Below are positions 1 through 7,193 of a stretch of DNA of 35,482 nucleotides, one piece after another. Source of the stretch: UBA57 sp013378375 (GTDB taxonomy: Archaea > Thermoproteota > Nitrososphaeria > Nitrososphaerales > UBA57); the NCBI GenBank assembly GCA_013378375.1, contig JACAFT010000009.1:1-35482 (forward strand). Reading direction: 5' to 3'. Made by a program: the position numbers and the translations under genes. The number at the start of each line of letters is the position of its first letter. Position 1 is the first letter of the stretch. A model generated the notes under the pieces. The model was not told where the DNA came from. It saw nothing but the letters and a program-made list of their open reading frames with translations, and did no database searches.

Positions 1-136
1 AGACAACAAAACCTGCAACTAAGAAGACAACAAAACCTGCAACTAAGAAGACAACAAAACCTGCAACTAAGAAGACAACAAAACCTGCAACTAAGAAGAC
101 AACAAAACCTGCAACTAAGAAGACAACAAAACCTGC
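1..136 (+). repeat. 24-bp in-frame tandem repeat inside the L32e gene
   Basis: Five complete 24-bp units and a 16-base partial sixth run from the window edge to 136; more copies may lie upstream. The units are identical at every base, including synonymous positions, and each encodes TTKPATKK in the L32e frame. Perfect nucleotide identity points to recent expansion by slippage or unequal recombination rather than old repeats held only by protein selection. Confidence 0.97.
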
Positions 137-563
137 TGAAGAATCACTTAGAAGTGAACAACAAACTTCTCCTAAATCTGTGTCTGATTATTTATTGTTA
201 CGTTCAAAAATTAACAAGAGAAGGCCAAAGTTTCAGACTCAAGAAACTTGGAGATATAAACGAATAAAAACTAGTTGGCGTAAACCAAAAGGATTTGACA
301 GTAAAATGAGAATACAGAAAAAAGGCTGGCCTGCAATAGTGAAAATTGGATATAGAGGTCCAAAAGCAGTTCGTGGATTACATCCATCCGGTTTTAAAGA
401 TATATTGATCTACAATATTCGTGGACTTGAAAATTTAAACCCATCTACTGATGCCATAAGATTGTCTTCAAAAATTGGTAAAAGATATAGGTTAATAATC
501 ATTAGTGAAGCAGAGAAACAAGGATTTAAAATTCTAAATAAAGGAAATATTGGTAAACGGTGA
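1..563 (+). CDS. rpl32e: 50S ribosomal protein L32e (eL32), 5' partial, with repetitive N-terminal tail
   Basis: Large-subunit ribosomal protein eL32. The conserved domain starts near base 200 and shows the family pattern: ETWRYKR, WRKPKGFDSKMRIQKKGWP, a GYRGPKAVRGLHPSGFKD block and a basic C-terminus. The reading frame is open without a stop from base 3, so the true start lies upstream of the window; GTG at 180 is only an internal valine codon. Bases 3 to about 136 encode repeats of the octapeptide TTKPATKK in the same frame, followed by a Ser/Gln/Glu linker. The result is a long Lys/Thr/Pro/Ala-rich N-terminal extension, probably disordered and RNA-binding, which classical eL32 lacks. The stop is 9 bases before the L19e start, within the spc-type ribosomal operon. 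The identity of the domain is certain; the role of the tail is inferred. Confidence 0.95.
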   Translation, partial: TTKPATKKTTKPATKKTTKPATKKTTKPATKKTTKPATKKTTKPAEESLRSEQQTSPKSVSDYLLLRSKINKRRPKFQTQETWRYKRIKTSWRKPKGFDSKMRIQKKGWPAIVKIGYRGPKAVRGLHPSGFKDILIYNIRGLENLNPSTDAIRLSSKIGKRYRLIIISEAEKQGFKILNKGNIGKR

Positions 564-572
564 ATCTGAAAT

Positions 573-1016
573 TTGACAAATCTTAAAACTAAGAAACAAA
601 TGGCCGCAAGAGTATTTGGCGTTGGTAAAAGCCGAGTAAAGATTTCTTTAAATGAACCTGAAAAACTTGAAGATGCTATTACTCGTGGCAGTATGAGAAG
701 TTTAAAGAAAAGTGGACTTGTTGATATATCTCAGAAACAAGGTATTTCTCGAGGTCGTATACGAATACAACATAAAAAAACAAAAAGAGGACGGACTGTT
801 GGTTCTAAAGAAGGCGCAAAATATTCTCGTGTTACTAAAAAACGTCGTTGGATTATGAAAGTACGTGCTCAAAGAAAACGATTAAAAATTTTTAAAGATA
901 GAGATGATATATCTAATAAATCATTCTGGAAATTATATACAATGTCAAGTTCTGGTCAGATTCGTTCTGTGAAACATCTTAATGAATTAATAGTAAAGCA
1001 TACTGGTGATAATTAA
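573..1016 (+). CDS. rpl19e: 50S ribosomal protein L19e (eL19)
   Basis: Large-subunit ribosomal protein eL19 of archaea and eukaryotes. The N-terminus NLKTKKQMAARVFGVGKSRV matches the conserved start of the family (LKxQRRMAAxxLxxGxxRV), which supports the TTG start at 573 over the ATG at 600, since the latter would remove the first conserved residues. The middle is the basic GRIRIQHKKTKRGRTVGSKEGAKYS segment, and the end is a long charged helix. Its 147 residues are normal for the family. It lies 9 bases after L32e and 2 bases before L18, in the order L32e-L19e-L18-S5-L30-L15 standard for archaeal spc operons. A GGTGA element overlaps the L32e stop. Confidence 0.95.
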   Translation: MTNLKTKKQMAARVFGVGKSRVKISLNEPEKLEDAITRGSMRSLKKSGLVDISQKQGISRGRIRIQHKKTKRGRTVGSKEGAKYSRVTKKRRWIMKVRAQRKRLKIFKDRDDISNKSFWKLYTMSSSGQIRSVKHLNELIVKHTGDN

Positions 1017-1018
1017 TT

Positions 1019-1498
1019 ATGTCAAAACACACTTACGTTCCAATTTTTAAACGAAGAAGAACAAAACAAACTAATTATGCTAAAAGAAAAACAATGATTA
1101 TTTCTAAATCTCTTTTACTTTGTATTCGAATAAGCAATAAACATTCTACATTTCAATTTGTTCAGCCACAAATTAATGGCGATGATATTAAAAGTGGAAA
1201 TCATTCAAGTCAACTCAAGAAATTTGGTTGGACCGGATCTGGAAAAAGTAAGTCTGGTTTGTATTTAACAGGATATTTAGCTGGTAAGAAAGCAAAGTCA
1301 ATTGGTATTACTAATGCTATCTTATACACTGGTATGATTTCATTTAAGTCATGTTCACGTTTAATTTCAGGATTAAAAGGAATTATTGATTCTGGTATAT
1401 CTATTCCTGTAGGAGATAATCTGTTTACAGATGATGAACAGTTGGAAACTTCAGATATGAAAAAAGTACTTAAACAAATTGATTCGAAATATGGATGA
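1019..1498 (+). CDS. rpl18: 50S ribosomal protein L18 (uL18)
   Basis: 5S rRNA-binding large-subunit protein uL18. Visible hallmarks are the basic N-terminus FKRRRTKQTNYAKRKTMIISK, a predicted strand LLLCIRISNKHSTFQFVQPQ, the LYLTGYLAGKKAKSIGITNAILYTG segment and GLKGIIDSGISIPVGD near the C-terminus. The 159 residues are slightly short against many archaeal L18 proteins (about 170-200), a reduction at the C-terminal end. GGTGAT at 1005-1010 lies just upstream of the ATG. The stop overlaps the S5 start as ATGA, consistent with translational coupling. Confidence 0.93.
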   Translation: MSKHTYVPIFKRRRTKQTNYAKRKTMIISKSLLLCIRISNKHSTFQFVQPQINGDDIKSGNHSSQLKKFGWTGSGKSKSGLYLTGYLAGKKAKSIGITNAILYTGMISFKSCSRLISGLKGIIDSGISIPVGDNLFTDDEQLETSDMKKVLKQIDSKYG

Positions 1499-2202
1499 TT
1501 ATGTTGAGTAGCCAAAATACAAGTAATTCTGCATCTACTGGTACAAAACCTACCCGTGATTCTGGTCGAAGACCTCATCAAAGACATCGCGAACGCAAAC
1601 CCGAACCTGTCATTCCTTGGAATCCACGTACTCGTTTAGGTTCAATGGTACAAGCAGGTTCTGTTCAATCAATGGACGATATATTCCAAAATGGATGGAA
1701 AATAAAGGAATATGAAATTGTAAATAAGTTAATTCCAGATATACAATCTTTTGTTGTCGACGTTGGCGTTGTACAAAAACAAACTGACGCTGGTGAATCT
1801 ACACGGTTTAAATCTGTTGTAGCGGTTGGAAATGGAAATGGTTGGTTTGGAGTAGGTACTGGTAAAAAACCTCAAATGAGGAATGCAATTGATAGCGCAA
1901 CTCAAAATGCTTTACTTAATGTTATTCCTGTTAAACTCGGTTGTGGAAGTTGGGAATGTAGATGCAATACTTCACATTCTATTCCATATCGAACTATTGG
2001 TAAAGCTGGTAGTGTTAAAATTGAACTTATTCCTGGACCTAAAGGTCTTGGATTGGTTGCAGGTGAGACTATTAGAAATTTGCTTAATTTAGCCGGTGTC
2101 AAAGATGTATGGTCGAAAAGCTTTGGATCAACCAGTACTATGCCATCTGTTGCTAGTGCAGTTTATTCAGCAATCAGACAACTACATAGTATGAGTCTTT
2201 AG
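1495..2202 (+). CDS. rps5: 30S ribosomal protein S5 (uS5)
   Basis: Small-subunit protein uS5, important for decoding accuracy. After a basic, probably disordered N-terminus rich in Ser/Arg/His (residues 1-45), the double-stranded RNA-binding-like domain shows QKQTDAGESTRFKSVVAVGNGNGWFGVGTGKK. The C-terminal domain shows GSVKIELIPGPKGLGLVAGETIRNLLNLAGVKDVWSKSFGST. The 235 residues fit archaeal S5. The start is the ATG at 1495, which overlaps the L18 stop; ATG at 1501 would remove only two residues and cannot be excluded. The stop TAG overlaps the GTGAT that precedes L30. Confidence 0.95.
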   Translation: MIMLSSQNTSNSASTGTKPTRDSGRRPHQRHRERKPEPVIPWNPRTRLGSMVQAGSVQSMDDIFQNGWKIKEYEIVNKLIPDIQSFVVDVGVVQKQTDAGESTRFKSVVAVGNGNGWFGVGTGKKPQMRNAIDSATQNALLNVIPVKLGCGSWECRCNTSHSIPYRTIGKAGSVKIELIPGPKGLGLVAGETIRNLLNLAGVKDVWSKSFGSTSTMPSVASAVYSAIRQLHSMSL

Positions 2203-2206
2203 TGAT
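2202..2206 (+). promoter_or_regulatory. GTGAT ribosome-binding element deciding the L30 start
   Basis: GTGAT complements the AUCAC near the 3' end of archaeal 16S rRNA. It lies 4 bases before the ATG at 2211 and shares its first G with the S5 stop. This argues that the GTG at 2202 is part of the ribosome-binding site rather than the start codon. Confidence 0.6.
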
Positions 2207-2210
2207 TGAT

Positions 2211-2675
2211 ATGTCTGCATTTGTTGTTATTAATCTTCGTGGAACTGTTAATCGGTCTAGTCGTATTACAAAAACACTTGAACATCTTCATATAGAGACA
2301 CGTTTTAGAGCTACAATTATTCCTGATAATCCAGTTACAAAAGGTATGTTGCAAACAGTAAAGAATTATGTAGCTTGGATTGAGGCAGATCCTGCTCTTA
2401 TTAAATTATTAATTACAAAACGTGGTAAGAAAACTAATACTGTTAGCTATGATTCACAATTTATTGGAAAAGATGGTTTTAAAGATATTGACGAGTTAGT
2501 TGTTGCTTTAAACACTAACAAAGTAACTCTTTCATCTCTTTCTAGTATTAAACCTTCTTTTCGTTTATCTCCTCCACGAGGCGGTTTTAGAAAATCGTCA
2601 AAAAGAATGTATAACGAGGGAGGCATATTGGGATACAATCCTAATTTATCTAAACTAATTTCAAATATGATGTAG
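2211..2675 (+). CDS. rpl30: 50S ribosomal protein L30 (uL30)
   Basis: Archaeal-type uL30. It opens with AFVVINLRGTVNRSSRITKTLEHLHIETRFRATIIPD, matching the family's xxVVRLRGxVN...LxxLxLxxxxxxxxI pattern, and continues with GMLQTVKNYVAWIE. The 154 residues agree with the long archaeal/eukaryotic form rather than the 60-residue bacterial form. Near the C-terminus are the basic FRLSPPRGGFRKSSKRMYNEGG stretch and a Gly-Tyr segment, also typical of archaeal L30. The ATG at 2211 is chosen because GTGAT sits 4 bases before it; an in-frame GTG at 2202 would add three residues. It lies between S5 and L15. Confidence 0.94.
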   Translation: MSAFVVINLRGTVNRSSRITKTLEHLHIETRFRATIIPDNPVTKGMLQTVKNYVAWIEADPALIKLLITKRGKKTNTVSYDSQFIGKDGFKDIDELVVALNTNKVTLSSLSSIKPSFRLSPPRGGFRKSSKRMYNEGGILGYNPNLSKLISNMM

Positions 2676-2691
2676 TGATAAGTGATATTAT

Positions 2692-3102
2692 ATGCCAACA
2701 AGAATTCGAAAAATACGTAAATTACGTGGTTCAAGATCTCATGGATGGGGTCAAGTGAAAGGACATAGATCACATCCTGGAGGACGTGGAAATGCAGGTT
2801 TAATGAAATATAGATGGAGTTGGACTGTAAAATATGATCCTGATCATTTTCGAAAACCTTCTCTAAATCCTCCTAATAGAGTTATTGTTAAGAAATGGAT
2901 TAATGTTGGAGCTCTAGATGGTTTATTTTCCAATCAACAAAAAGATTTGCCAATTGATCTTCAAAAACTAGGATATGAAAAATTACTTGGTTCTGGATAT
3001 GTGAAGGGTTCCTATAATTTAATTATTAATTCCTTTACTAAACAAGCAAAAAACAAAATTGAGAAAGCAGGTGGCCAAATTACTAATGGTGGTAAAAATT
3101 GA
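2692..3102 (+). CDS. rpl15: 50S ribosomal protein L15 (uL15)
   Basis: Large-subunit protein uL15. The Arg/Gly-rich N-terminus (RKIRKLRGSRSHGWGQVKGHRSHPGGRGNAG) is the family signature and threads into 23S rRNA. The HFRKPSLNPPNRVIVKKWINV segment and a C-terminal globular part with LLGSGYVKGSYNLIINSFTKQAKNKIEKAGG follow. The 136 residues are typical for archaea. GTGAT at 2682-2686, 5 bases before the ATG, is the likely ribosome-binding site. The last codons overlap the TTG start of secY (TTGA), as expected for the L15-secY junction conserved in prokaryotes. Confidence 0.95.
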   Translation: MPTRIRKIRKLRGSRSHGWGQVKGHRSHPGGRGNAGLMKYRWSWTVKYDPDHFRKPSLNPPNRVIVKKWINVGALDGLFSNQQKDLPIDLQKLGYEKLLGSGYVKGSYNLIINSFTKQAKNKIEKAGGQITNGGKN

Positions 3103-4508
3103 GTATCATTTCTGAAGTAGTTAGAAATGTTGCTTCAATTCTTCCTGAAGTTGCAAAACCCAAACAAAAAACTACTCTAACGAATAGGTTGTTTTGGACT
3201 GCATTAGCATTAGTTACTTATTTAGTTATGGCACAAGTTCCATTATATGGTGTTGCATCTGGAATGCAGGATCAGAATTCTTTTACTCAAATTATTTTCG
3301 CATCGTCTGCAGGAACCTTAATGCATCTAGGAATTGGCCCAATTGTCACTGCAGGTCTGATTTTGCAATTACTAAAAGGTGCAGAAATTATTAAATTAGA
3401 TTTTAAAAAACCTGACGATCGAGCTTTATTCGCTGCCGGGACTAAGATGTTGGCCATTTTAGTTACTTTTGCTGAATCAGTTGCGTTTATGATTGGTGGT
3501 TCATTTGGTACTGATTTGTCTACTGCTACAGCAATGGTAATTATAATTCAATTATTGATTGGTGGAATTATGGTAATACTTCTTGACGAACTTGTTCAAA
3601 AAGGCTGGGGGCTTGGTAGCGGCATTAGTTTATTTATTGCAGCTGGTGTTGCTCAATCAATTTTTTGGAATACATTCAGTCTTATTCCTACTGGAGAAAG
3701 TTATTTCGGTGTTATTCCACATGTGATTGGAAATTTTCTTTCTGGTTCTCCAGAAAGTATCTTCTTTCGCCCTGGAGGCCTGCCTAGTGTTGTTACTCTC
3801 TCGTTGACCTTAGTAGTCATTGGATTAGTTGTATACGCTGAGGGTATTAGAGTAGAAATTCCAATTACATCTACGAAATATCGGGGATTTCAAGGAACTT
3901 ATCCAATAAAATTATTATACGTATCTGTGCTACCTGTAATTCTTACAGGTGCTTTATTAGCAAATGTAGTATTCTTTTCTCAGATGGTCTGGTCTAGATT
4001 TAATTCAACTAATGCTAATCCTTTGTTGAATCTTATAGCGACCTATAACACTGCTGATCCTGGAGCTGGCCCAATTGGTGGATTTGCATATTATGTATCT
4101 CCTCCTCGGGGATTGGAGGTTCTTGCAGTAGAACCAGTTCGAGCATTAACATACATTCTTTTTTATGTCGTTATGTGTACAATTTTTGCAAGAATTTGGG
4201 TTGAGATAGGAGGTCTAGGTGCAAAAAGTGTTGCACAAAAGTTACTTGGCGCAAATGTCCAAGTGCCCGGGTTCCGTCGTTCTCAAGGATCCGTTGAGAT
4301 TATTCTCGAACGGTATATTCCTGTGATTACTGTAATTGGTGGAATACTGATGGGACTATTAGCTTCTGGTGCTGATATTTTGGGTATCTTTGGAGGTGGA
4401 ACTGGTTTGTTATTAATGGTTAGTATTACGTTGAACTATTACGAATTATTAATGAAAGAAAGGTTAGAAACTATGATGCCTGGTCTTGCAAATTTCTTGG
4501 GTAAATAA
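3099..4508 (+). CDS. secY: Preprotein translocase subunit SecY (Sec61 alpha)
   Basis: Channel subunit of the Sec translocon in the cytoplasmic membrane. Its 469 residues hold about ten hydrophobic helices. Recognisable parts are the first helix (LFWTALALVTYLVMAQVPLYG), the plug region after it, the GPIVTAGLILQLL helix with LKGAEIIKLDFKKPDDRALF, the cytosolic loop EIPITSTKYRGFQGTYPIKLLY, and the C-terminal LLMVSITLNYYELLMKERLE. The TTG start at 3099 overlaps the L15 stop and follows GGTGGT at 3088-3093. The partner SecE is at 20692. The gene ends 5 bases before adkA; secY-adkA is a common archaeal pair. Confidence 0.96.
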   Translation: MSIISEVVRNVASILPEVAKPKQKTTLTNRLFWTALALVTYLVMAQVPLYGVASGMQDQNSFTQIIFASSAGTLMHLGIGPIVTAGLILQLLKGAEIIKLDFKKPDDRALFAAGTKMLAILVTFAESVAFMIGGSFGTDLSTATAMVIIIQLLIGGIMVILLDELVQKGWGLGSGISLFIAAGVAQSIFWNTFSLIPTGESYFGVIPHVIGNFLSGSPESIFFRPGGLPSVVTLSLTLVVIGLVVYAEGIRVEIPITSTKYRGFQGTYPIKLLYVSVLPVILTGALLANVVFFSQMVWSRFNSTNANPLLNLIATYNTADPGAGPIGGFAYYVSPPRGLEVLAVEPVRALTYILFYVVMCTIFARIWVEIGGLGAKSVAQKLLGANVQVPGFRRSQGSVEIILERYIPVITVIGGILMGLLASGADILGIFGGGTGLLLMVSITLNYYELLMKERLETMMPGLANFLGK

Positions 4509-4513
4509 TAGCT

Positions 4514-5092
4514 ATGACAACTAAACGTGTTGTTATTGTTGGAATTCCTGGTGTTGGAAAAACTACTGTAGTTACTGAAGTATATTCTATTCTTCAACAA
4601 AAAAATATAACCATTGAAAATCTTACTTTTGGAACAATTATGTTTCAAGAAGCAGAAAAAATTGGTATTTCTGATAGAGATGGAATGAGGAAATTATCTG
4701 TTAGTGATCAACAAAATTTACAAATTCAGGCTGCCAAAAATATTGCTAATATTAATTCTGACGTTGTCTTAATCGATACTCATTTGTTTATTAAAACTAT
4801 TTCTGGATATATGCCTGGATTGCCTCGACCCATTCTTAAGTCATTACTACCTACAAATTTGGTACTTGTTGAAGCATCTCCAGAAGATGTTCTTAGTAGA
4901 CGTGAAAATGATCCAACTCGTAATAGAGATTCTGCTACTATTGAATCAATTGAACTTGATAATCAAATCGCACGAAGTATGTTATCTTCAGCAGGTGTAC
5001 TTACTAGTGCGTCATTATTTATTGTAACTAATGCTGATGGAAAATCTAAAGACGCAGCTCAATCAATCGTTCAATCATTGGAATTAGATTAG
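4514..5092 (+). CDS. adkA: Archaeal adenylate kinase AdkA
   Basis: Adenylate kinase (ATP + AMP = 2 ADP) of the archaeal AdkA family. The P-loop GIPGVGKTT is at residues 10-18, followed by an AMP-binding region (LTFGTIMFQEAEKIGISDRDGMRKL) characteristic of AdkA. Further on are VVLIDTHLFIKTISGYMPGLP, the NLVLVEASPEDVLSRRENDPTRNRD lid region and SIELDNQIARSMLSSAGVL. The 192 residues equal the family norm. It lies between secY and cmk as in many archaeal genomes. No clear Shine-Dalgarno sequence precedes the ATG, so translation may be coupled to secY, whose stop is 5 bases upstream. Confidence 0.95.
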   Translation: MTTKRVVIVGIPGVGKTTVVTEVYSILQQKNITIENLTFGTIMFQEAEKIGISDRDGMRKLSVSDQQNLQIQAAKNIANINSDVVLIDTHLFIKTISGYMPGLPRPILKSLLPTNLVLVEASPEDVLSRRENDPTRNRDSATIESIELDNQIARSMLSSAGVLTSASLFIVTNADGKSKDAAQSIVQSLELD

Positions 5093-5102
5093 AGTTTTTT
5101 CT

Positions 5103-5669
5103 ATGAAAGGAATAATATTGTCAGGTATGCCGGCAGTTGGAAAAACTACTGCTGCTAATTCTTTATGTAAAGAATTCAATATACAATATTATTCTGGTGG
5201 TGATTTGTTAAAAGAAATTGCCAAAGAAAAAGGCTTTGCTATATCTGGTCTTGATTGGTGGGATAATAAAGAAGGTATGAACTTTCTGTCTAATAGAATG
5301 GATGATTCATCATTTGATAAATTAGTCGATAAACGTTTAATTGATCTTCTGGATAAAGGAGATGTTGTTATAACAAGTTATACTCTGCCTTGGTTGACAT
5401 CAAATGGCATATCTATTTGGCTTGATGCAAATAAAGAAAGCCGAACTGCCCGTTTATGTTCCCGTGATGGTATTTCTATTCCTGAAGGCAGGAAAATTGT
5501 AGATGAACGGGATAATAAAAATCAACAAATCTACAAGAAATTGTATAATATTGAATTAGGTAGCGATTTATCTGTTTTTGATAAAATTATTGATACAAAC
5601 GATATGGATATTAATCAAGTTTGTAGAACTGTTATTAATTTAATAAATGAAACACTTGGAATCAAATAA
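5103..5669 (+). CDS. cmk: Archaeal cytidylate kinase
   Basis: P-loop NMP kinase, most likely archaeal cytidylate kinase (CMP + ATP to CDP + ADP). GMPAVGKTT at residues 8-16 is the P-loop. YYSGGDLLKEIAKEKG is typical of archaeal Cmk and matches the FSAGDIFRxxAxExG pattern. VVITSYTLPWL and IWLDANKESRTARLCSRDG followed by DERDNKNQQIYKKLYNI fit the LID and Asp-Arg-Asp region. The 188 residues fit. It overlaps the start of cbf5 by 23 bases, the cmk-cbf5 linkage seen across archaea. No L14e or L34e gene is inserted, unlike the arrangement in many Euryarchaeota and Crenarchaeota. Confidence 0.88.
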   Translation: MKGIILSGMPAVGKTTAANSLCKEFNIQYYSGGDLLKEIAKEKGFAISGLDWWDNKEGMNFLSNRMDDSSFDKLVDKRLIDLLDKGDVVITSYTLPWLTSNGISIWLDANKESRTARLCSRDGISIPEGRKIVDERDNKNQQIYKKLYNIELGSDLSVFDKIIDTNDMDINQVCRTVINLINETLGIK

Positions 5670-6645
5670 TCACGAACAAATAATTATCGATGAAGAACCA
5701 GATATTACTGATTCTGGTTCATATCCCAATGAAAGGAAAATTGATGATTTGTTAGATAATTGTATAATTTTTGTTGATAAACAATCTGGTCCAACAAGTC
5801 ATCAAATTGTTTCTTGGGTTAGATCTATGTTAAATCAAAAAAAGGCAGGTCATAGTGGTACATTAGATCCACAAGTTACTGGATTGTTACCTATTGGATT
5901 AGGTAATTCCACTAAAGCTTTACCTATCTTGTTATATGGGCCGAAAGAGTATGTTGCAGTACTGAGATTACACAATAGTGTTAATCGAGATAAATTATAT
6001 GATTGTCTGGAGAATTTTAAAGGACCAATTTATCAAAGACCTCCTCAGCGTTCTGCTGTTAAAAGGGTTACTAGAACTCGTACCATTCATGAACTTGAAG
6101 TTTTAGATGAAGAAAGTAGATTGTTATGTTTACGTGTACTTTGTGAAGCTGGAACTTATATTCGGAAATTAGTTTATGATATTGGCGAAATAATGCAATG
6201 TGGAGCAACAATGATAGAATTACGTCGAACTCGTGTTATGCATATTGACGAACAAAATCATTTTGTTAGATTACATGAATTGAGTGATGCTGTATATAGA
6301 CTAAAGCATGAAAACGACGAAACTAAATTTCGACAATTAGTCCAACCAGTTGAATTTATTGCCAAACCATTAAAGTCTATTACTGTTCGATGTTCTGCCA
6401 TTGATTCATTATGTCATGGAGCACAACTTGCTATCCCTGGAATATTAAAAATATCCAAAGGCATATCAAAACATGATAATATCTCAATCTTATCCCAAAA
6501 AGGGGAATTAATTGCTCTTGCTGACGCTTTGCTCTCTTCTGATGATATCGTTAATAATAAAAAGGGAATTGCTTGTTCTACAAAAAGAGTCATTATGAAG
6601 CCAGATACCTATCCAAAATTATGGAAAAATACAGAAAATGATTGA
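5647..6645 (+). CDS. cbf5: rRNA/tRNA pseudouridine synthase Cbf5 (TruB family, PUA domain)
   Basis: Catalytic subunit of archaeal H/ACA ribonucleoprotein particles, which convert uridine to pseudouridine in rRNA at guide-specified sites. The catalytic motif GHSGTLDPQVTG is at residues 68-79 with the nucleophile Asp74. IYQRPPQRSAVKRVTRTRTI and LCEAGTYIRKLVYDIGE are conserved TruB/Cbf5 motifs, and RRTRVMHI is the following arginine-rich strand. A C-terminal PUA domain covers about residues 240-320 (KSITVRCSAIDSLCHGAQLAIPGILK). The first 35 residues are acidic and poorly conserved. It is the last gene of the ribosomal cluster and overlaps cmk by 23 bases. Confidence 0.95.
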   Translation: MKHLESNNHEQIIIDEEPDITDSGSYPNERKIDDLLDNCIIFVDKQSGPTSHQIVSWVRSMLNQKKAGHSGTLDPQVTGLLPIGLGNSTKALPILLYGPKEYVAVLRLHNSVNRDKLYDCLENFKGPIYQRPPQRSAVKRVTRTRTIHELEVLDEESRLLCLRVLCEAGTYIRKLVYDIGEIMQCGATMIELRRTRVMHIDEQNHFVRLHELSDAVYRLKHENDETKFRQLVQPVEFIAKPLKSITVRCSAIDSLCHGAQLAIPGILKISKGISKHDNISILSQKGELIALADALLSSDDIVNNKKGIACSTKRVIMKPDTYPKLWKNTEND

Positions 6646-6707
6646 TCCATTCAAAAAGAATTTAACTTTGTAAGTTGCTTGTTCGAATCATAGCCGGGGT
6701 AGTCTAG

Positions 6708-6719
6708 ATCTATGGACAA
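6708..6719 (+). other. 12-nt noncanonical tRNA intron in the D-loop of tRNA-Ser
   Basis: The D-loop carries 12 extra bases, ATCTATGGACAA. GTCT (6702-6705) pairs with GGAC (6714-6717), giving a 4-bp central helix with one G-U pair. It is flanked by 3-base bulges AGA and AAT. Cutting each bulge between its second and third base, the rule of the archaeal splicing endonuclease, removes exactly these 12 bases and joins TAG to TCTGG. Splicing is inferred from the motif. Confidence 0.75.
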
Positions 6720-6742
6720 TCTGGTAAGGCGCAAGCCTGGAA

Positions 6743-6755
6743 ATCTAATCCATTT
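6743..6755 (+). other. 13-nt canonical-position intron (37/38) in tRNA-Ser
   Basis: Bases ATCTAATCCATTT separate A37 from A38. UGG of the exon (U33-G35) pairs with CCA (6750-6752) in the intron; C32 faces a U in the fourth position. The bulges AAA and TTA are cut after their second base to give a 7-base loop CTGGAAA. The central helix is weaker than that of the D-loop intron, so this is a relaxed form of the motif. Confidence 0.75.
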
Positions 6756-6804
6756 AGCTTGTGACTCGTAAGGGTCTCGTGGGTTCAAATCCCACTCCCG
6801 GCGT

Positions 6805-7086
6805 TCAACCATCTGTGATTTTTTTAATATCTTTTTCAACTAAATTCTTTATATCATCTGTATAATTTTCGATTGCTGTTATTTCTGTTTTATCTTTATC
6901 CCAATTTATCTGAAATATTTCTATCTCTATTATTTTATTTGCAGAATCTATGGAAATTGATACATTATAAGAATCCGTGTCTTTGTTTGTGTATATCTTT
7001 GTTAATTTTTTCTTTTGATCAACGTAGATTAGTTCAAATCCGATTAATGAAGCTTCTAAAATATTAACTAATCTTCCTTTATGCAT
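6805..7086 (-). CDS. Hypothetical protein, 93 residues
   Basis: No family recognised. The product is a soluble-looking, Lys/Ile/Asp-rich small protein with alternating polar and hydrophobic residues (FELIYVDQKKKLTKIY, SYNVSISIDSANKIIEIEIFQI) that suggest a beta-rich fold, then a charged C-terminal helix (DDIKNLVEKDIKKITDG). It has no signal peptide or membrane segment. The stop lies 2 bases from the 3' end of tRNA-Ser on the other strand. The gene is divergent from the pyruvate dehydrogenase E1 gene, with 107 AT-rich bases between, where TATA-like stretches (TTATATAAT near 7100) could serve both. It is moderately likely to be a real gene, based on length and amino-acid composition. Confidence 0.5.
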   Translation of the reverse strand: MHKGRLVNILEASLIGFELIYVDQKKKLTKIYTNKDTDSYNVSISIDSANKIIEIEIFQINWDKDKTEITAIENYTDDIKNLVEKDIKKITDG

Positions 7087-7193
7087 CTATTTCATTATAT
7101 AATTATTATAGTATATTTGCAATTCTTAACCAAAATTTATTATAACTTCTTTCGTTGATTGTCGATAAATCCTAAAACGTTAAAAAGCATTTC

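Larger units (their letters stand above)
6693..6803 (+). tRNA. trnS-GGA: tRNA-Ser(GGA) with two introns
   Basis: The acceptor stem GCCGGGG (6693-6699) pairs with TCCCGGC (6796-6802), with one G-U pair; the discriminator is G6803, a Ser identity base. The anticodon stem CAAGC (6732-6736) pairs perfectly with GCTTG (6757-6761). The long variable arm GACTC-GTAA-GGGTC marks a class II tRNA, and the T arm is GTGGG-TTCAAAT-CCCAC. Removing 6708-6719 and 6743-6755 leaves a normal D-loop (TAGTCTGGTAA) and a 7-base anticodon loop CTGGAAA, with anticodon GGA. CCA is not encoded. The gene lies 47 bases after cbf5 and reads the same way. Confidence 0.93.

Noticed and set aside
1..136. CRISPR-like array
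   Set aside because: The units are contiguous without spacers and lie in frame within a ribosomal gene.
180..563. L32e starting at GTG 180
   Set aside because: The frame is open through the tandem repeat to the window edge, so GTG 180 is an internal codon.
1210..1587. Minus-strand frame of 125 residues opposite L18 and S5
   Set aside because: It lies entirely opposite two conserved ribosomal genes; no recognisable product.
6651..6839. Minus-strand open frame (62 residues) containing EWDLNPRDPYES
   Set aside because: It is the antisense reading of tRNA-Ser; this peptide is a well-known artefact of tRNA genes.
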